Below are positions 33,492 through 47,313 of a stretch of 60,622 bases of DNA, one piece after another. The notes under the pieces were generated by a model. That model had not been told where the DNA came from. It did no database searches and was given only the letters and a program-made list of their open reading frames with translations. A program made the translations under genes and the position numbers. Positions within the stretch are counted from its first letter, which is position 1. The number at the start of each line of letters is the position of its first letter. The stretch is from Methanobacteriota archaeon (GTDB lineage: Archaea; Thermoplasmatota; Poseidoniia; Poseidoniales; Poseidoniaceae). The stretch lies in NCBI GenBank assembly GCA_002720095.2, contig PBGP02000004.1, positions 52,896-113,517 on the forward strand. The letters run 5' to 3'.

Positions 33492-36044
33492 CTATTTTTC
33501 ATGTGGTAAAGGTTCATCATCTGGTCTCATTTTAGTTCTAGGAAAGTTTGTGTTTTTATTATTAATTCTAATTAAAATTTTTTCTAATAATTTTGGTCCC
33601 CACCCAGGTAAAGCAAGTAAACGACTTTTGTCCCTATCTGTTAATTTACGAATCTCATGAGGTTTTTGAATTCCCATATTCACTAAATCTCTGGCCCTTT
33701 TCCGACCGATATTCTGTATTGAGATTAAACCCAACAATTCTTTTTTACAACCGTATGTAATTCTTTTTGTTAGTTCTTCAATCATATTGATTACATTCTT
33801 CTTAGCAATTTTGTGTTCTTCAATTTCGTTAAACTTGTCGTCATTTAATAAAATTTGTTTGGAAGAAAATAGTAACCATTCAGCAAGTTCAATTCTTCCC
33901 CTTAGATCTCCTGGCATCACTTTGTGTATCTTTTCAATGTCTCTTAATTCAAATTCTTCAATCCAATCCATAAATATACACACTGATTTAATTCTACTCA
34001 GATGAATGTCTTGTAGAGATATTTCGTTTAGTAATTCCATTTCTATCAAGGTTGATTTTTCGTTTAATTTTTCATATTCGGAATCTTTCCACCAAAAATT
34101 CAAGAAATCATCAGTTGATACAATCAAGTATAACAGACTTTCAATGGTTAACGGTAAATCTCTTGAATTTTTATAGTATCTTCTAACTGCTCTTCTTAAT
34201 CCGTCTCGTAGTAATAGTCCGCTCGTAGGATCTAAGTACATCCTCGTAATTAATTTTCCAAATGAACTAGCTTCGTAGGTCATTGTGATAGGCTCAGAAA
34301 CGTTGGGTGAAATAATTTCATCCTCCCAATCACTAGCTAAATTAAATCCTAGATTAGTTGGTGGTCTTGACTTGATTTCAGATTTTTTTTCTATTTGAAT
34401 TCCTTCCGAATCTTTGGCAAAATTAACCCATGAGGGTACTTCGTCATTCCATGATTCACTGCTTTCTAAATTTTTTGTTTTATCTAAGTATTCGTAAATA
34501 TTATTATCACAACCTAATCTTTTAATAAATTCATTTTCAGTAAGCCATAAAACCCATTGTTCAATCCTTTCTTCAAGTATTTTATGTGGTTGAGTATGTC
34601 CCAAAAATGTATTTTTAAAGAAATTACTTATGGCATATCTTGAGTTAATTTCATTTGTTGCAATCAAGGAAAGTATATGTGTTCTAAGTGAATTTTCAGC
34701 AGCTAATTTCGAAGAAATTTCTTCTGGAGTTCCGTGAATGTATTTTTCGGAAATTGAATCTGCATTTTCGAGAGCCCTTTCGCCTTTACAATGTAACCAT
34801 GCTTCTCCCAGAGAGTCATATCGCGGCCTTCCAGCTCTTCCTAACATCTGTTGCACTTCCATTACAGAAAGCCATCTAGACATCCCAAGTTCGAATCTTT
34901 TCAGATCTCTTATTATCACTCTTCTTGCTGGTAAATTTACTCCTGATGCTAGAGTCGGCGTAGCAACAATACACATTATTTTTTTCTCTCTAAATGCATC
35001 TTCAATGTATTTTCTTTGATTACTGCTCAATCCTGCATGATGGAATGCAACACCTCCAGAAATGACATTTTGTAAATTATCTGAAATTGAAGAATCATCG
35101 CTAATATTTTTTAATCCTTTTTTCAGAGATTGAAATTTAGATAATCTTTTATTACCTTTTTTCAAAAAAATCTTGGTTATTCTTTCCGATAATTTTCTAG
35201 CAAGGCTCTGAGCAGATCTTCTTGTAGATACAAAAATCAATGACTGAATATCTTTGTTTAATGAATCTTCTAGAGCGGCAATCATCGGTCTTGATGCTGG
35301 ACCTTCTAATGTCCTTGGCGGTGGCAATCGTGAAATTTCCTGTTTTGAAGACGAAATTCTTTTCCTTGGTTCAAGATCTACATTTGCTAGGGTAGATTGT
35401 TCCAAAGTAACCGGTCTCCATGAAGATACGATCAATTTTGCTTTTAACCACTTTGCCAGTGTTTCGGAATTGCCTATTGTGGCAGATAGAGCAATAATTT
35501 GAACAGCGCTATTGGAATTGAGAAATCTAGTTAAATTTATTTCCATAGTCGGTCCTCTCGAAGAATCATTAATCAGGTGCACCTCATCAGCGATTATAAC
35601 ACTCAAACCTTCCATGATATGTGGTCTGTTTCTCATTAAAGAATCAAATTTTTCACTAGTACAAACTATAATGTCTGCGTTTTCAATATTAGTATTCTCT
35701 CCCTCTCTATCTCCTAAAGATAGACCTACATTCAAATTTGTTGCCTTAGCAAGTTGTGACAACTCTGTATATTTTTCACCTGCTAAAGCTTTCAATGGAA
35801 CAATATAAACAGCTTTACTACCTTTTTTATTAATTAATAATTTATGTATAATTCCAATATATGCTACTAATGATTTTCCGCTTGCAGTTGGAATTGAAAT
35901 TAATGTATTATCACCTTCAAGAATTGGGGTCAAAGCTTCTTTTTGGGGTGGATATAGTTCTGATATTTTCCAGGAATCCATGAAAAATCTAATAGCGGAA
36001 TTAGGAATTTTCAATGTTGAAATTGACAACCTGTTACTCGCCAT
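33492..36044 (-). CDS. hel308: ATP-dependent DNA helicase Hel308
   Basis: This is a Ski2-type 3'-5' helicase that acts on stalled replication forks. The 850-residue protein has the Q-motif region YPPQKEAL (31-38), Walker A TASGKS at 53-58, the DEVH box near 150, the SATIGN motif III, and the motif IV-VI sequences VAFHHAGLSSNQR, VATPTLASGVNLPARRV and QMLGRAGRPRYD. A winged helix and ratchet domain follow (about 430-730). The end carries a helix-hairpin-helix region with LISIQNIGRKRARDLVNMGI and LLALPGWGPKLLEKI. The length is about 100 residues above many Hel308 proteins because of inserts near 230 and 290. It is first in the run Hel308-Cgi121-RPA-RPAP. Confidence 0.95.
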   Translation of the reverse strand: MASNRLSISTLKIPNSAIRFFMDSWKISELYPPQKEALTPILEGDNTLISIPTASGKSLVAYIGIIHKLLINKKGSKAVYIVPLKALAGEKYTELSQLAKATNLNVGLSLGDREGENTNIENADIIVCTSEKFDSLMRNRPHIMEGLSVIIADEVHLINDSSRGPTMEINLTRFLNSNSAVQIIALSATIGNSETLAKWLKAKLIVSSWRPVTLEQSTLANVDLEPRKRISSSKQEISRLPPPRTLEGPASRPMIAALEDSLNKDIQSLIFVSTRRSAQSLARKLSERITKIFLKKGNKRLSKFQSLKKGLKNISDDSSISDNLQNVISGGVAFHHAGLSSNQRKYIEDAFREKKIMCIVATPTLASGVNLPARRVIIRDLKRFELGMSRWLSVMEVQQMLGRAGRPRYDSLGEAWLHCKGERALENADSISEKYIHGTPEEISSKLAAENSLRTHILSLIATNEINSRYAISNFFKNTFLGHTQPHKILEERIEQWVLWLTENEFIKRLGCDNNIYEYLDKTKNLESSESWNDEVPSWVNFAKDSEGIQIEKKSEIKSRPPTNLGFNLASDWEDEIISPNVSEPITMTYEASSFGKLITRMYLDPTSGLLLRDGLRRAVRRYYKNSRDLPLTIESLLYLIVSTDDFLNFWWKDSEYEKLNEKSTLIEMELLNEISLQDIHLSRIKSVCIFMDWIEEFELRDIEKIHKVMPGDLRGRIELAEWLLFSSKQILLNDDKFNEIEEHKIAKKNVINMIEELTKRITYGCKKELLGLISIQNIGRKRARDLVNMGIQKPHEIRKLTDRDKSRLLALPGWGPKLLEKILIRINNKNTNFPRTKMRPDDEPLPHEK

Positions 36045-36083
36045 GATGTACCACTACAGTCTGAGGCTCAAAAGTACTTGGTT

Positions 36084-36106
36084 TACTCCTTATGGAGTAT
36101 TTTTTT
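36084..36106 (+). terminator. Hairpin with T-tract in the gap upstream of the TerB-like gene
   Basis: TACTCC and GGAGTA form a perfect 6-bp stem with a 4-base loop, followed by seven T. This is the look of a factor-independent terminator on the plus strand. It lies between two divergent genes, where no annotated plus-strand transcript is due to end, and ahead of the TATA-like ATATTTAA at 36127-36134. It may end a short unannotated RNA or block antisense reading. Confidence 0.35.
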
Positions 36107-36152
36107 GCGGTTAAAAGTACATATTCGAATATTTAATTTAAGGGGAAGGGTA

Positions 36153-36863
36153 ATGAGCGGGGACATATTCGTATTGCTTGGGCTGACTATGGACGAAGAC
36201 TTTGAAGCCATGATATTAGAACGATTATCTGTATTCGACGATGAGCCGGATATTAACGACTGGGCAGAAATTTTCTCTGGTGCACTAATGGCATGTATTG
36301 GTATTGTTTACATGACACATCCTGGAGACTTTATTGATCAAACGGTAATGTTATGGTTGTCAGCAGCAATTACAGCGGTAGGATTAATTTGGGCTGGACA
36401 TGGATTAAAAGATATGTCAGTAAAGGAAGTAAGAAGAAGCATTGTAATGCTTGAATTATCCAAGGAGCGCGACAAGGGCGTTGATTATGGATTAATAAGG
36501 GATGTACTATTACATCCCAGTCAATATACTGGTTTTTTAATGGAAATTTATGAATCTGCTTTTGAAGATGGGGTCCTTGACAAATCTGAATTAGACGAGT
36601 TAGAAGCTATCCGTTCCGTTTTGGATTTATCGGATGAACAAGCAGCATCAATCGCTCTTAAAGCAGCTATTACTGTGGCTTTGAGGGATGGTAAAGTTGA
36701 AGAAAGAGAGATTGAACTGATTGAAAATGCTGCAAAAGATGCAGGAATCAACGATGAAGGACTTAAGAAGATACATGATGCTCTTGAAGATGGTCATCTT
36801 GATGAAGAAGAAAAAAAGATGCTTGAAGGATTAATCCACAACTCTTTCTCTGAAGAAGAATAA
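36153..36863 (+). CDS. Membrane protein with TerB-like helical acidic domain
   Basis: The 236-residue product has an acidic N-terminus, two membrane helices (about 42-58 and 66-85) and a cytoplasmic helical domain. The latter (about 110-236) reads like TerB/DjlA-type repeats: FEDGVLDKSELDELEAI, ALRDGKVEEREIELIENA and LEDGHLDEEEKKMLEG, each a D/G-x-L/V-x-x-x-E loop before a helix. Such domains bind metal or act as membrane-linked stress scaffolds; function here is unknown. ATG 36153 is chosen over earlier codons because GGGGAAGGG precedes it and an AT-rich TATA-like ATATTTAA lies at 36127-36134. It stands alone, and its stop is 3 bases from the convergent SprT-like gene. Confidence 0.65.
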   Translation: MSGDIFVLLGLTMDEDFEAMILERLSVFDDEPDINDWAEIFSGALMACIGIVYMTHPGDFIDQTVMLWLSAAITAVGLIWAGHGLKDMSVKEVRRSIVMLELSKERDKGVDYGLIRDVLLHPSQYTGFLMEIYESAFEDGVLDKSELDELEAIRSVLDLSDEQAASIALKAAITVALRDGKVEEREIELIENAAKDAGINDEGLKKIHDALEDGHLDEEEKKMLEGLIHNSFSEEE

Positions 36864-36866
36864 AAT

Positions 36867-37400
36867 TTATCTCAAGAATTCGTCAACTAGTTTGAAATTA
36901 CATTTTCTACATATGTATCTCCCTGATGATTTTTTCTGGCGTAATACGTAGATATTACACTTAGGACACTTCCATTTCCACTTTGAATTCTTTAATTTTA
37001 AATAATTCATGAATTTTTGGCCAAGTAGTTTCTTCTGAGATATAGTTGGCCACATAGCCTCAATAGAATAAAATATTTTGTCATGGCGAATATAACCTAA
37101 ACAGTGAATAAATTCATGATAAATGATAATCTCTCTATATATCTCCCACTCATTTTTTAGTAGCACTGGATGAATATCAACAACTCTAACACACGATGGA
37201 TTAGCTTTACTTGAATTCCACTTATTTGTTGGTAAAAATCTAGTAACTCCATGACGATAAACAGAATTTTTTCTCAAAAAACCTACTTTTAAACCTTTTA
37301 ATTCTTCAATGTCATTTTCGGTGAAAAACTCTATTGTTGCCATAACCTTCAGAACTTTGCTAATTGATTTATTCAAAATTTCGAAATTATTTGTTTCCAA
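36867..37400 (-). CDS. SprT-like zinc metalloprotease
   Basis: The 177-residue protein has the SprT-like pattern. Residues HEFIH at 95-99 supply two zinc ligands and the catalytic Glu. They are followed by HDKIFYSIEAMWP, which can offer further ligands. The C-terminal zinc ribbon has CPKC (145-148) and CRKC (164-167). SprT/Spartan relatives cut proteins crosslinked to DNA; archaeal versions are small and mostly unstudied. The gene is followed on the same strand by the TerB-like gene's end, and preceded by the hotdog thioesterase with a 15-base gap, so those two may share a transcript. Confidence 0.75.
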   Translation of the reverse strand: METNNFEILNKSISKVLKVMATIEFFTENDIEELKGLKVGFLRKNSVYRHGVTRFLPTNKWNSSKANPSCVRVVDIHPVLLKNEWEIYREIIIYHEFIHCLGYIRHDKIFYSIEAMWPTISQKKLLGQKFMNYLKLKNSKWKWKCPKCNIYVLRQKKSSGRYICRKCNFKLVDEFLR

Positions 37401-37415
37401 ATTAAAACCTCAAAA

Positions 37416-37886
37416 TTAATGCCATCTATGATAGGCTGGATGACCTTCTTTTACAGATACAAACAAACCCTTTCCCTTAGCACAAAGTTTGTCTCCAGCA
37501 TGTAATTCCATAGAAATTGTCGCTCTGTCATCAAGTAATTCAACAACCTTTGAAGTAATTATAAGTGTTTCATCAAGTGGTGTTGGACGAATTAACTTCA
37601 CAGAGTAATTTGCGGTAACAGTACACGATGGTTTTTCTTCACCTCTGTTATCCATGATTGCTATTGCAGCAGTCCAATTTCCGTGACAATCAAGAAGAGT
37701 ACCAATAATTCCCCCATTAATGATGCCTGGAAATGCTTGATGCTCTAAATCCGTTTTAAATTCTGTTTTTAAACCACCTTCAATTCTGTGAGAGTCAATT
37801 CTCAATCCTTTATCATTTGCAGGTCCGCATCCAAAGCAAATTGAATTCGGAGCATATTTTTTTTGTACCCCTGTTAATTCTGACAT
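37416..37886 (-). CDS. Hotdog-fold thioesterase (PaaI/4HBT family)
   Basis: An acyl-CoA thioesterase-like protein of 156 residues with a single hotdog fold. Typical features are the opening NSICFGCGPANDKGLRI and the central helix HQAFPGIINGGIIGTLLDCHGNW, in which the Gly and Asp positions match active-site residues of PaaI-type enzymes. After it come VTANYSVKLIRPTPLDE and the last strands with AKGKGLFVSV. The substrate is unknown. Met 11 of the longest frame (37886) is used because it starts the conserved part and a TGATAAAC element lies about 26 bases upstream on the minus strand. Confidence 0.75.
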   Translation of the reverse strand: MSELTGVQKKYAPNSICFGCGPANDKGLRIDSHRIEGGLKTEFKTDLEHQAFPGIINGGIIGTLLDCHGNWTAAIAIMDNRGEEKPSCTVTANYSVKLIRPTPLDETLIITSKVVELLDDRATISMELHAGDKLCAKGKGLFVSVKEGHPAYHRWH

Positions 37887-37992
37887 GTACATACGGTATT
37901 TTGAGAGGTTTATCAATGAATTGTTGAACGTTAATGGTTGAAAAGAGAAATAGGTTGATTAGTCTCCTCCATTTGTGTGTCTTTGAGGCAAT

Positions 37993-39348
37993 ATGAGTGA
38001 TAAAAAACCCAAGTCTCGAAAAAGTGTTAACAAGCACGAAAAAGTTCGAATCAGTCATGAAATGTCAGCTGAAAGAAAAAAAGCTGTAAAAGATGCAATG
38101 AAGGATCAAGAAATTTCTAAACCGGAATGGGATAGAATCAATGTCTCCTCAGAATATAAATTCAATAGGAAAAAAGTAAAACCAGGAGAAATTAGGACTA
38201 TTAAATTAAATCTTCTAAAGGTTTCAATTGGTGATTCTTGGCCAACGTCTGTATGTATTCTGCATGGTAAACGACCAGGTCCAGTGGTAACAATTATCGG
38301 AGCGATACATGGCGACGAACTGACAGGCCCCAGTGCTTGTTCTCATCTTTTATCAGAAGCTTTGACCTCTAATGGGGGGCCTTTAGATCCAAGCAAAATT
38401 GCTGGGACTGTTAGAATTGTTCCTGTCGTTAACACACCAGGTTTTAAGTCAAATTCTAGATACTTTCCAGATGGTAGAGACTTAAATAGAGAGTTTCCAG
38501 GGCGTAGAACCAGTAACACTACTCAAAGAGTAGCTCACAGAATTTATCATTCCTTGATAAAAGATTCAGACTACATAATTGATTTACATTCTGCTGCTAA
38601 AGGCCGTTCAAATATGCCTCAAATCCGAGCTGATTTGACTCACTCTTCCTCTCAAAGATTGGCGAAATCATTCGGAATTGAAGTAATTTTAGATAGTAAA
38701 CCCCCTAAAGGATCATTAAGAAGAGTAACAAATAATCTAGATATCGGCGCCATTACTTACGAAGGTGGTGGTGCCAGTACTCTAGATCATGAATCTGTAC
38801 AGGTTGCAGTAAATGGGGTACTAAATTCTCTTAAGACACTTCATATTATACCTGGATCGCCAAATAGGCCTAGATTTCGTCTTCTAGCATCTGGTTCAAC
38901 ATGGCTTAGGGCTCATGGAGGTGGATTGTTAGATATGTTAGTTGGAGCAGGATCGTTCGTGGAAGAAGGAGATGTAGTAGCTACAATCAGTGATCCGCAA
39001 ACACCTGGAAAATCTATTGATCTAAAAACTCCAATTACTGGTTTATTCATTTGTTCTGCAACTCACCCTTTTGTAACAGCAGGAACTCCAGTCGGTCATA
39101 TCTTACCGATTACCAAATCCAAGAATTTAATCTTAAACCAATGTGATGATGAATCAAAATTAATTGTTAACGGGTCTTTGGGTACTCCAGTTTGGAGGGA
39201 AGAATCAGATATTGATGAAATTTCAATTGAAGGTGAATGGATAGACGGGAATGTAGACTCAGAATGGCAAAAAGAATGGTCCTTATCTAATACATCTAAT
39301 CCGAACTTACAAAGTTTTGAGTTAGCAGCCGAGGAAGAAGATGATTAA
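37993..39348 (+). CDS. Succinylglutamate desuccinylase/aspartoacylase family zinc enzyme
   Basis: This is an M14-like zinc hydrolase that removes an acyl group from an amino acid or related amine. The 451-residue protein has a basic N-terminal extension (1-60). The catalytic domain follows, with GAIHGDELTG (zinc His and Glu), PVVNTPGFKSNSRYFPDGRDLNREFPG, DLHSAAKGR (third zinc ligand) and TYEGGGAST (catalytic Glu). The C-terminal beta-barrel or lipoyl-like domain (about 305-380) shows GSFVEEGDVVATISDP. An acidic tail ends the protein. The combination is typical of AstE/AspA-family paralogues of unknown substrate, not of true N-acetylaspartate deacylase. Its end overlaps the convergent LeuA-like gene by 4 bases. 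Confidence 0.8.
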   Translation: MSDKKPKSRKSVNKHEKVRISHEMSAERKKAVKDAMKDQEISKPEWDRINVSSEYKFNRKKVKPGEIRTIKLNLLKVSIGDSWPTSVCILHGKRPGPVVTIIGAIHGDELTGPSACSHLLSEALTSNGGPLDPSKIAGTVRIVPVVNTPGFKSNSRYFPDGRDLNREFPGRRTSNTTQRVAHRIYHSLIKDSDYIIDLHSAAKGRSNMPQIRADLTHSSSQRLAKSFGIEVILDSKPPKGSLRRVTNNLDIGAITYEGGGASTLDHESVQVAVNGVLNSLKTLHIIPGSPNRPRFRLLASGSTWLRAHGGGLLDMLVGAGSFVEEGDVVATISDPQTPGKSIDLKTPITGLFICSATHPFVTAGTPVGHILPITKSKNLILNQCDDESKLIVNGSLGTPVWREESDIDEISIEGEWIDGNVDSEWQKEWSLSNTSNPNLQSFELAAEEEDD

Positions 39349-40601
39349 TTTTTGATATAATTCTCTACTACAGAAACGACCTCTTCATCGGTCATTAATT
39401 TCCTTTTTGATTTTGCTATATCGAATAAATGTGCTACAAGATCTTCATTGGGTTTGTAATTATTCTTCTCCAGCCACCAAATAATATTTGATTTTCCACT
39501 CATGTGTCCGATTCTAATAATTTGTTTTAATCCAAAATCTTGCGCTGGTACCCCAGAATATACCCTGTCAGCTAACCAATGGTCTCCTTTTTTCATCGCT
39601 TTAATAACAGCTGAAGCATGAACTCCAGTGCCCGTTTCAAAAGCATCTTCACCGAAAACAGGATAATTTCGTGGTAGTGCAACCTCGATATATTCATGTG
39701 CTTTATTCATATATTCATTTAGTAATGTTAAATCATTTTCTATAATTCCCATCAAACTGAGATTTACAAGTGTTTGATCTAGAGGTGCATTTCCGGCTCT
39801 TTCACCAACTCCAAGTGCAGTTCCATGGATTACATCGGCACCAGCTTCAACAGCTGCGAGATTATTTGCAATACCCAAACCTCTATCTTGATGACCATGC
39901 CAGTTAATTTCAATTTGATTTCTCCTAAAACCTGCATCTGGAATAACTTCATTTTGTATAAAATTTAATAATTGTTTTGTACCATTTGGCGTAACATGAC
40001 CACAAGTGTCACATACGCATAACCTGTCTGCACCTAACTCCATTGCCCGAGTGTATATTTGTTTAATATCTTCAGGTCTACTTCTAGTAGTGTCTTCAGT
40101 GACGAACATTACAGGAATGTCATTATCAATTGCAAAACCTACTGCTTTTTCCATTGTTGAAATTAATTTTTCAATAGTCCAAGCTTCAGAATATTGACGA
40201 ATTGGACTAGTTCCAAGAAATGCACTTGCCTGTATAGGGATTTCATATTTCGCTTGTAAATCTATCAATGGTTCGATGTCTGAAATCAGGGTTCTAACTG
40301 CTGTTCCTGGTCGAATTTTATAGTCATTGTCAACAATGTGTTTCAGCATTGCATCTATATGTTCAACATGAAACTTTCCTGCACCAGGTAGACCAAGATC
40401 TACTTTTTGAACTCCTAGCTTCTCCATGTATGTTAATAATTCAATTTTTTGCTCGATAGTCGGATTTCTAGCTGAAGGGGATTGAAGTCCGTCCCTTAAT
40501 GTTTCATCATCAAACCATATCTCATGAGGATGTTTTGTTTCATCACGTTTTAATTCCCAATTGATTGAATTCCAATCGTAAATCAAATCTTTTTCATTCA
40601 T
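39345..40601 (-). CDS. LeuA/HMGL-like acyltransferase (DRE-TIM metallolyase family)
   Basis: This Claisen condensation enzyme of the 2-isopropylmalate, homocitrate and citramalate synthase family has 418 residues. Features are DDETLRDGLQSPSA (catalytic R and metal Asp), the TEDTTRSRPEDI segment, CDTCGHVTPNG and the metal-binding HGHQDRGLGIANN. These are followed by the signature ALGVGERAGNAPLDQ and a C-terminal subdomain with GTGVHASAVIKAM. The roughly 120-residue allosteric leucine-binding domain of LeuA is absent, so the enzyme would lack that feedback control. The product cannot be settled from sequence; no other leucine or lysine genes are near. TTG at 40604 precedes the chosen ATG, which has GAGGTG upstream. 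Confidence 0.8.
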   Translation of the reverse strand: MNEKDLIYDWNSINWELKRDETKHPHEIWFDDETLRDGLQSPSARNPTIEQKIELLTYMEKLGVQKVDLGLPGAGKFHVEHIDAMLKHIVDNDYKIRPGTAVRTLISDIEPLIDLQAKYEIPIQASAFLGTSPIRQYSEAWTIEKLISTMEKAVGFAIDNDIPVMFVTEDTTRSRPEDIKQIYTRAMELGADRLCVCDTCGHVTPNGTKQLLNFIQNEVIPDAGFRRNQIEINWHGHQDRGLGIANNLAAVEAGADVIHGTALGVGERAGNAPLDQTLVNLSLMGIIENDLTLLNEYMNKAHEYIEVALPRNYPVFGEDAFETGTGVHASAVIKAMKKGDHWLADRVYSGVPAQDFGLKQIIRIGHMSGKSNIIWWLEKNNYKPNEDLVAHLFDIAKSKRKLMTDEEVVSVVENYIKN

Positions 40602-40650
40602 CAAAACACCTCATGATGTTACCAGAGTAAGTTCTACTGTTTGAACTTCT

Positions 40651-45340
<4,690 letters not shown>

Positions 45341-45358
45341 TTAATCACCATTTCAATA

Positions 45359-45366
45359 ATTTAAAA
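45359..45366 (-). promoter_or_regulatory. Candidate TATA box of gyrBA
   Basis: TTTAAATT on the minus strand ends about 19 bases before the gyrB ATG and is centred about 23 bases from it. The 173-base gap up to aroD also holds GATTAAAATTCG at 45486-45497, a likely element for aroD on the plus strand. Confidence 0.4.
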
Positions 45367-45513
45367 ATAAAATTTTCGCTTACCCATCACTCGAACCTTA
45401 CGGGACCTTCGAACATTGATAGAGTACTAAATACGGTTTGTAAACCCATCGCTTACATAGTAAATTTCTGCATATTAATTTAGGCGATTAAAATTCGACA
45501 GGATTAAAAAAAA

Positions 45514-46317
45514 ATGCAAAGTGCGAGTGTTGTGAAGCGTCCGCTAGTATGTGTTTCTATTGAAGGGCACACGGTCAAAGAATGCGTTAAATCTGCAGGT
45601 TTGGCTACATTAGCAGGAGCAGATATTTTAGAAATTAGATTTGATTTTTTTTATTTAACAAAGATACCTCAAGAAAATCAAGAATCACAGGAGAAAGTTT
45701 CCAAGAAAAAATTTGAGTTAATATCAAAGGAAGTATCTGAAGTTGATGTGGCTAAAATAATTTCAGAACTAAAAGAATCAATTGAAAAGCCTGTAGTCTT
45801 TACTTGTAGGAGTAAAACAGAAGGAGGGCATTTCCCAGGTAATGAAACCCAGAGAATTGAAATACTTTCTAAAGCAATAGAGAGTGAGGTTAGTTGGATA
45901 GATTTAGAAATTAACATAGATTCAGAAGATCGTAAAAAGTTACATGAGAGCGCTAATAATTCTAACACTCAGGTAATCGCATCATATCACGACGTGTTAG
46001 AGACACCTAATTCAGAGAAGATAATTTCGTTAGTTGAAGAAAATATTGATTCTGGTGAAATTATCAAACTTTGTTTCAAAACAAATGATCATCATGACGG
46101 AATAGAAATTGTTAATGCGTGCTGGTCTTTAATAGACAATCCAAAAAAAGTGAGCATTATGGGTTTGGGTCCGAGTGGAGATTGGACAAGATTACACGCC
46201 CCGCTACTCGGTCAATCGATGGTATATGCTACATTGGAGACTGATTTTCATTTAGGTAAAAAAGGTTTAATCAATGTGAGAGATTTAACAGATGCTTGGG
46301 ATATGTTAGAATACTAA
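45514..46317 (+). CDS. aroD: 3-dehydroquinate dehydratase, type I
   Basis: This is the third step of the shikimate pathway, dehydrating 3-dehydroquinate through a Schiff base. The 267-residue protein has the opening strand PLVCVSIEG, the substrate-binding EIRFD, FTCRSKTEGG, the catalytic His 159 in ASYHD, the likely Schiff-base Lys 185 in GEIIKLCFKT, and the final MGLGPSGDWTRLHAPLLGQSMVYATLE. A 25-residue charged insert follows EIRFD (about 48-75), longer than in most homologues. The gene stands alone, divergent from gyrB, and ends 5 bases before the convergent surface-protein gene. Confidence 0.9.
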   Translation: MQSASVVKRPLVCVSIEGHTVKECVKSAGLATLAGADILEIRFDFFYLTKIPQENQESQEKVSKKKFELISKEVSEVDVAKIISELKESIEKPVVFTCRSKTEGGHFPGNETQRIEILSKAIESEVSWIDLEINIDSEDRKKLHESANNSNTQVIASYHDVLETPNSEKIISLVEENIDSGEIIKLCFKTNDHHDGIEIVNACWSLIDNPKKVSIMGLGPSGDWTRLHAPLLGQSMVYATLETDFHLGKKGLINVRDLTDAWDMLEY

Positions 46318-46322
46318 CTTGA

Positions 46323-47309
46323 CTATTCTTCAGACATCGAACCAAACTTCTTCGAGTCAGTTCCAGAAACTTTCGGTATTAATTGCTTTTTGTCAGCAGT
46401 TAACCCAGCTTTTTGGTACCTGATGTGTAATATTCCAGGAATTGCTGCTGTAGCAAGAAATAAACCGCAACAAGTAACACTTACAGTCCAATTAGGCAAT
46501 GCAGTTCTTTCTTCAATCATTACTTGAATATCTATTTGAATTTCGTGTCCCGGGGGCTGTGCGTCATCGTAAATATTGTCCCAACTGTCGATAACGAGGT
46601 AAAACTCCTCCCATGACGGTCCTGAATCTTTCCAAATAGTGTTCGTTACTAATGGTTGATCTAATGCAACTGCAAATTCGACGTCTGATTTATCAGTATA
46701 TTCGTGGATATCTCTGAATGGTTTCCAATAAAAGCTGCTCATGTAGGAGCGCCATTCAATAGGAACTTCTTCTTGGAAATCTCGCCACTCAGAATATCTT
46801 TCATTGTAATCACGTTCATAGATTTCCCAATCATACTCAGTTAGAAGATACACATCAACGTTAGAATTACCAACAATAGTTTGATTGTTTAAATGCTGAG
46901 CTGTGATGCAGAATGTATATTTTTGACCAGTAGTCAAATTTAGTCTTAATCCTGCGACAGAATCATTTTCTAAAACTTGACTCGTGCTGAAATCATCGTT
47001 TTCTGTTAATATTCCTAATGAACGTGTGGTAGGCCTGTAATACATAAGGTCATCATCAAATTCTTGACTATTGGATGTTTGCTTTCCATTTGAACTGATT
47101 TCGGGCACCCCATCGTAATAATTATTGAAATAATTACTAACTGATATGTTCGCTACTTCCATATCCCATAATGGCTCTCTGTTAGATGAATTACACGAAG
47201 CTGCACTTACTGGAGAGATGATATGATTAGGACCAGCCAAAATTAATGCTATTGACGGAATCAAATAAATTAACAAAAGAGCAGTGGCAACTCTCTTGAT
47301 AATGTTCAT
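46323..47309 (-). CDS. Secreted membrane-anchored protein, companion of the PKD protein
   Basis: Function unknown. The 328-residue protein has an N-terminal signal-like helix (about 5-35, ending PVSAAS), then an outside domain rich in Asn, Tyr and Trp with many NxS/T sites. A membrane helix near 275-297 (VTCCGLFLATAAIPGILHI) and a short basic cytoplasmic tail follow. A repeated aromatic pattern (YDWEIYERDYNERYSEWRD split at 155) suggests a helical segment in the domain. It starts 4 bases after the giant PKD protein gene and shares its topology (signal, outer domain, C-terminal helix). Both are likely made together and may form one surface complex. Confidence 0.65.
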   Translation of the reverse strand: MNIIKRVATALLLIYLIPSIALILAGPNHIISPVSAASCNSSNREPLWDMEVANISVSNYFNNYYDGVPEISSNGKQTSNSQEFDDDLMYYRPTTRSLGILTENDDFSTSQVLENDSVAGLRLNLTTGQKYTFCITAQHLNNQTIVGNSNVDVYLLTEYDWEIYERDYNERYSEWRDFQEEVPIEWRSYMSSFYWKPFRDIHEYTDKSDVEFAVALDQPLVTNTIWKDSGPSWEEFYLVIDSWDNIYDDAQPPGHEIQIDIQVMIEERTALPNWTVSVTCCGLFLATAAIPGILHIRYQKAGLTADKKQLIPKVSGTDSKKFGSMSEE

Positions 47310-47313
47310 ATTT

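Noticed and set aside
37813-38058. Minus-strand frame of 81 codons across the hotdog/AspA gap
   Set aside because: It overlaps both flanking genes in other frames, with no recognisable motif or ribosome site.
45375-45450. TTCGAA-containing repeat in the gyrB-aroD gap, considered as a tRNA
   Set aside because: No cloverleaf can be drawn; only short repeats of CGCTTAC and TCGAAC are present.
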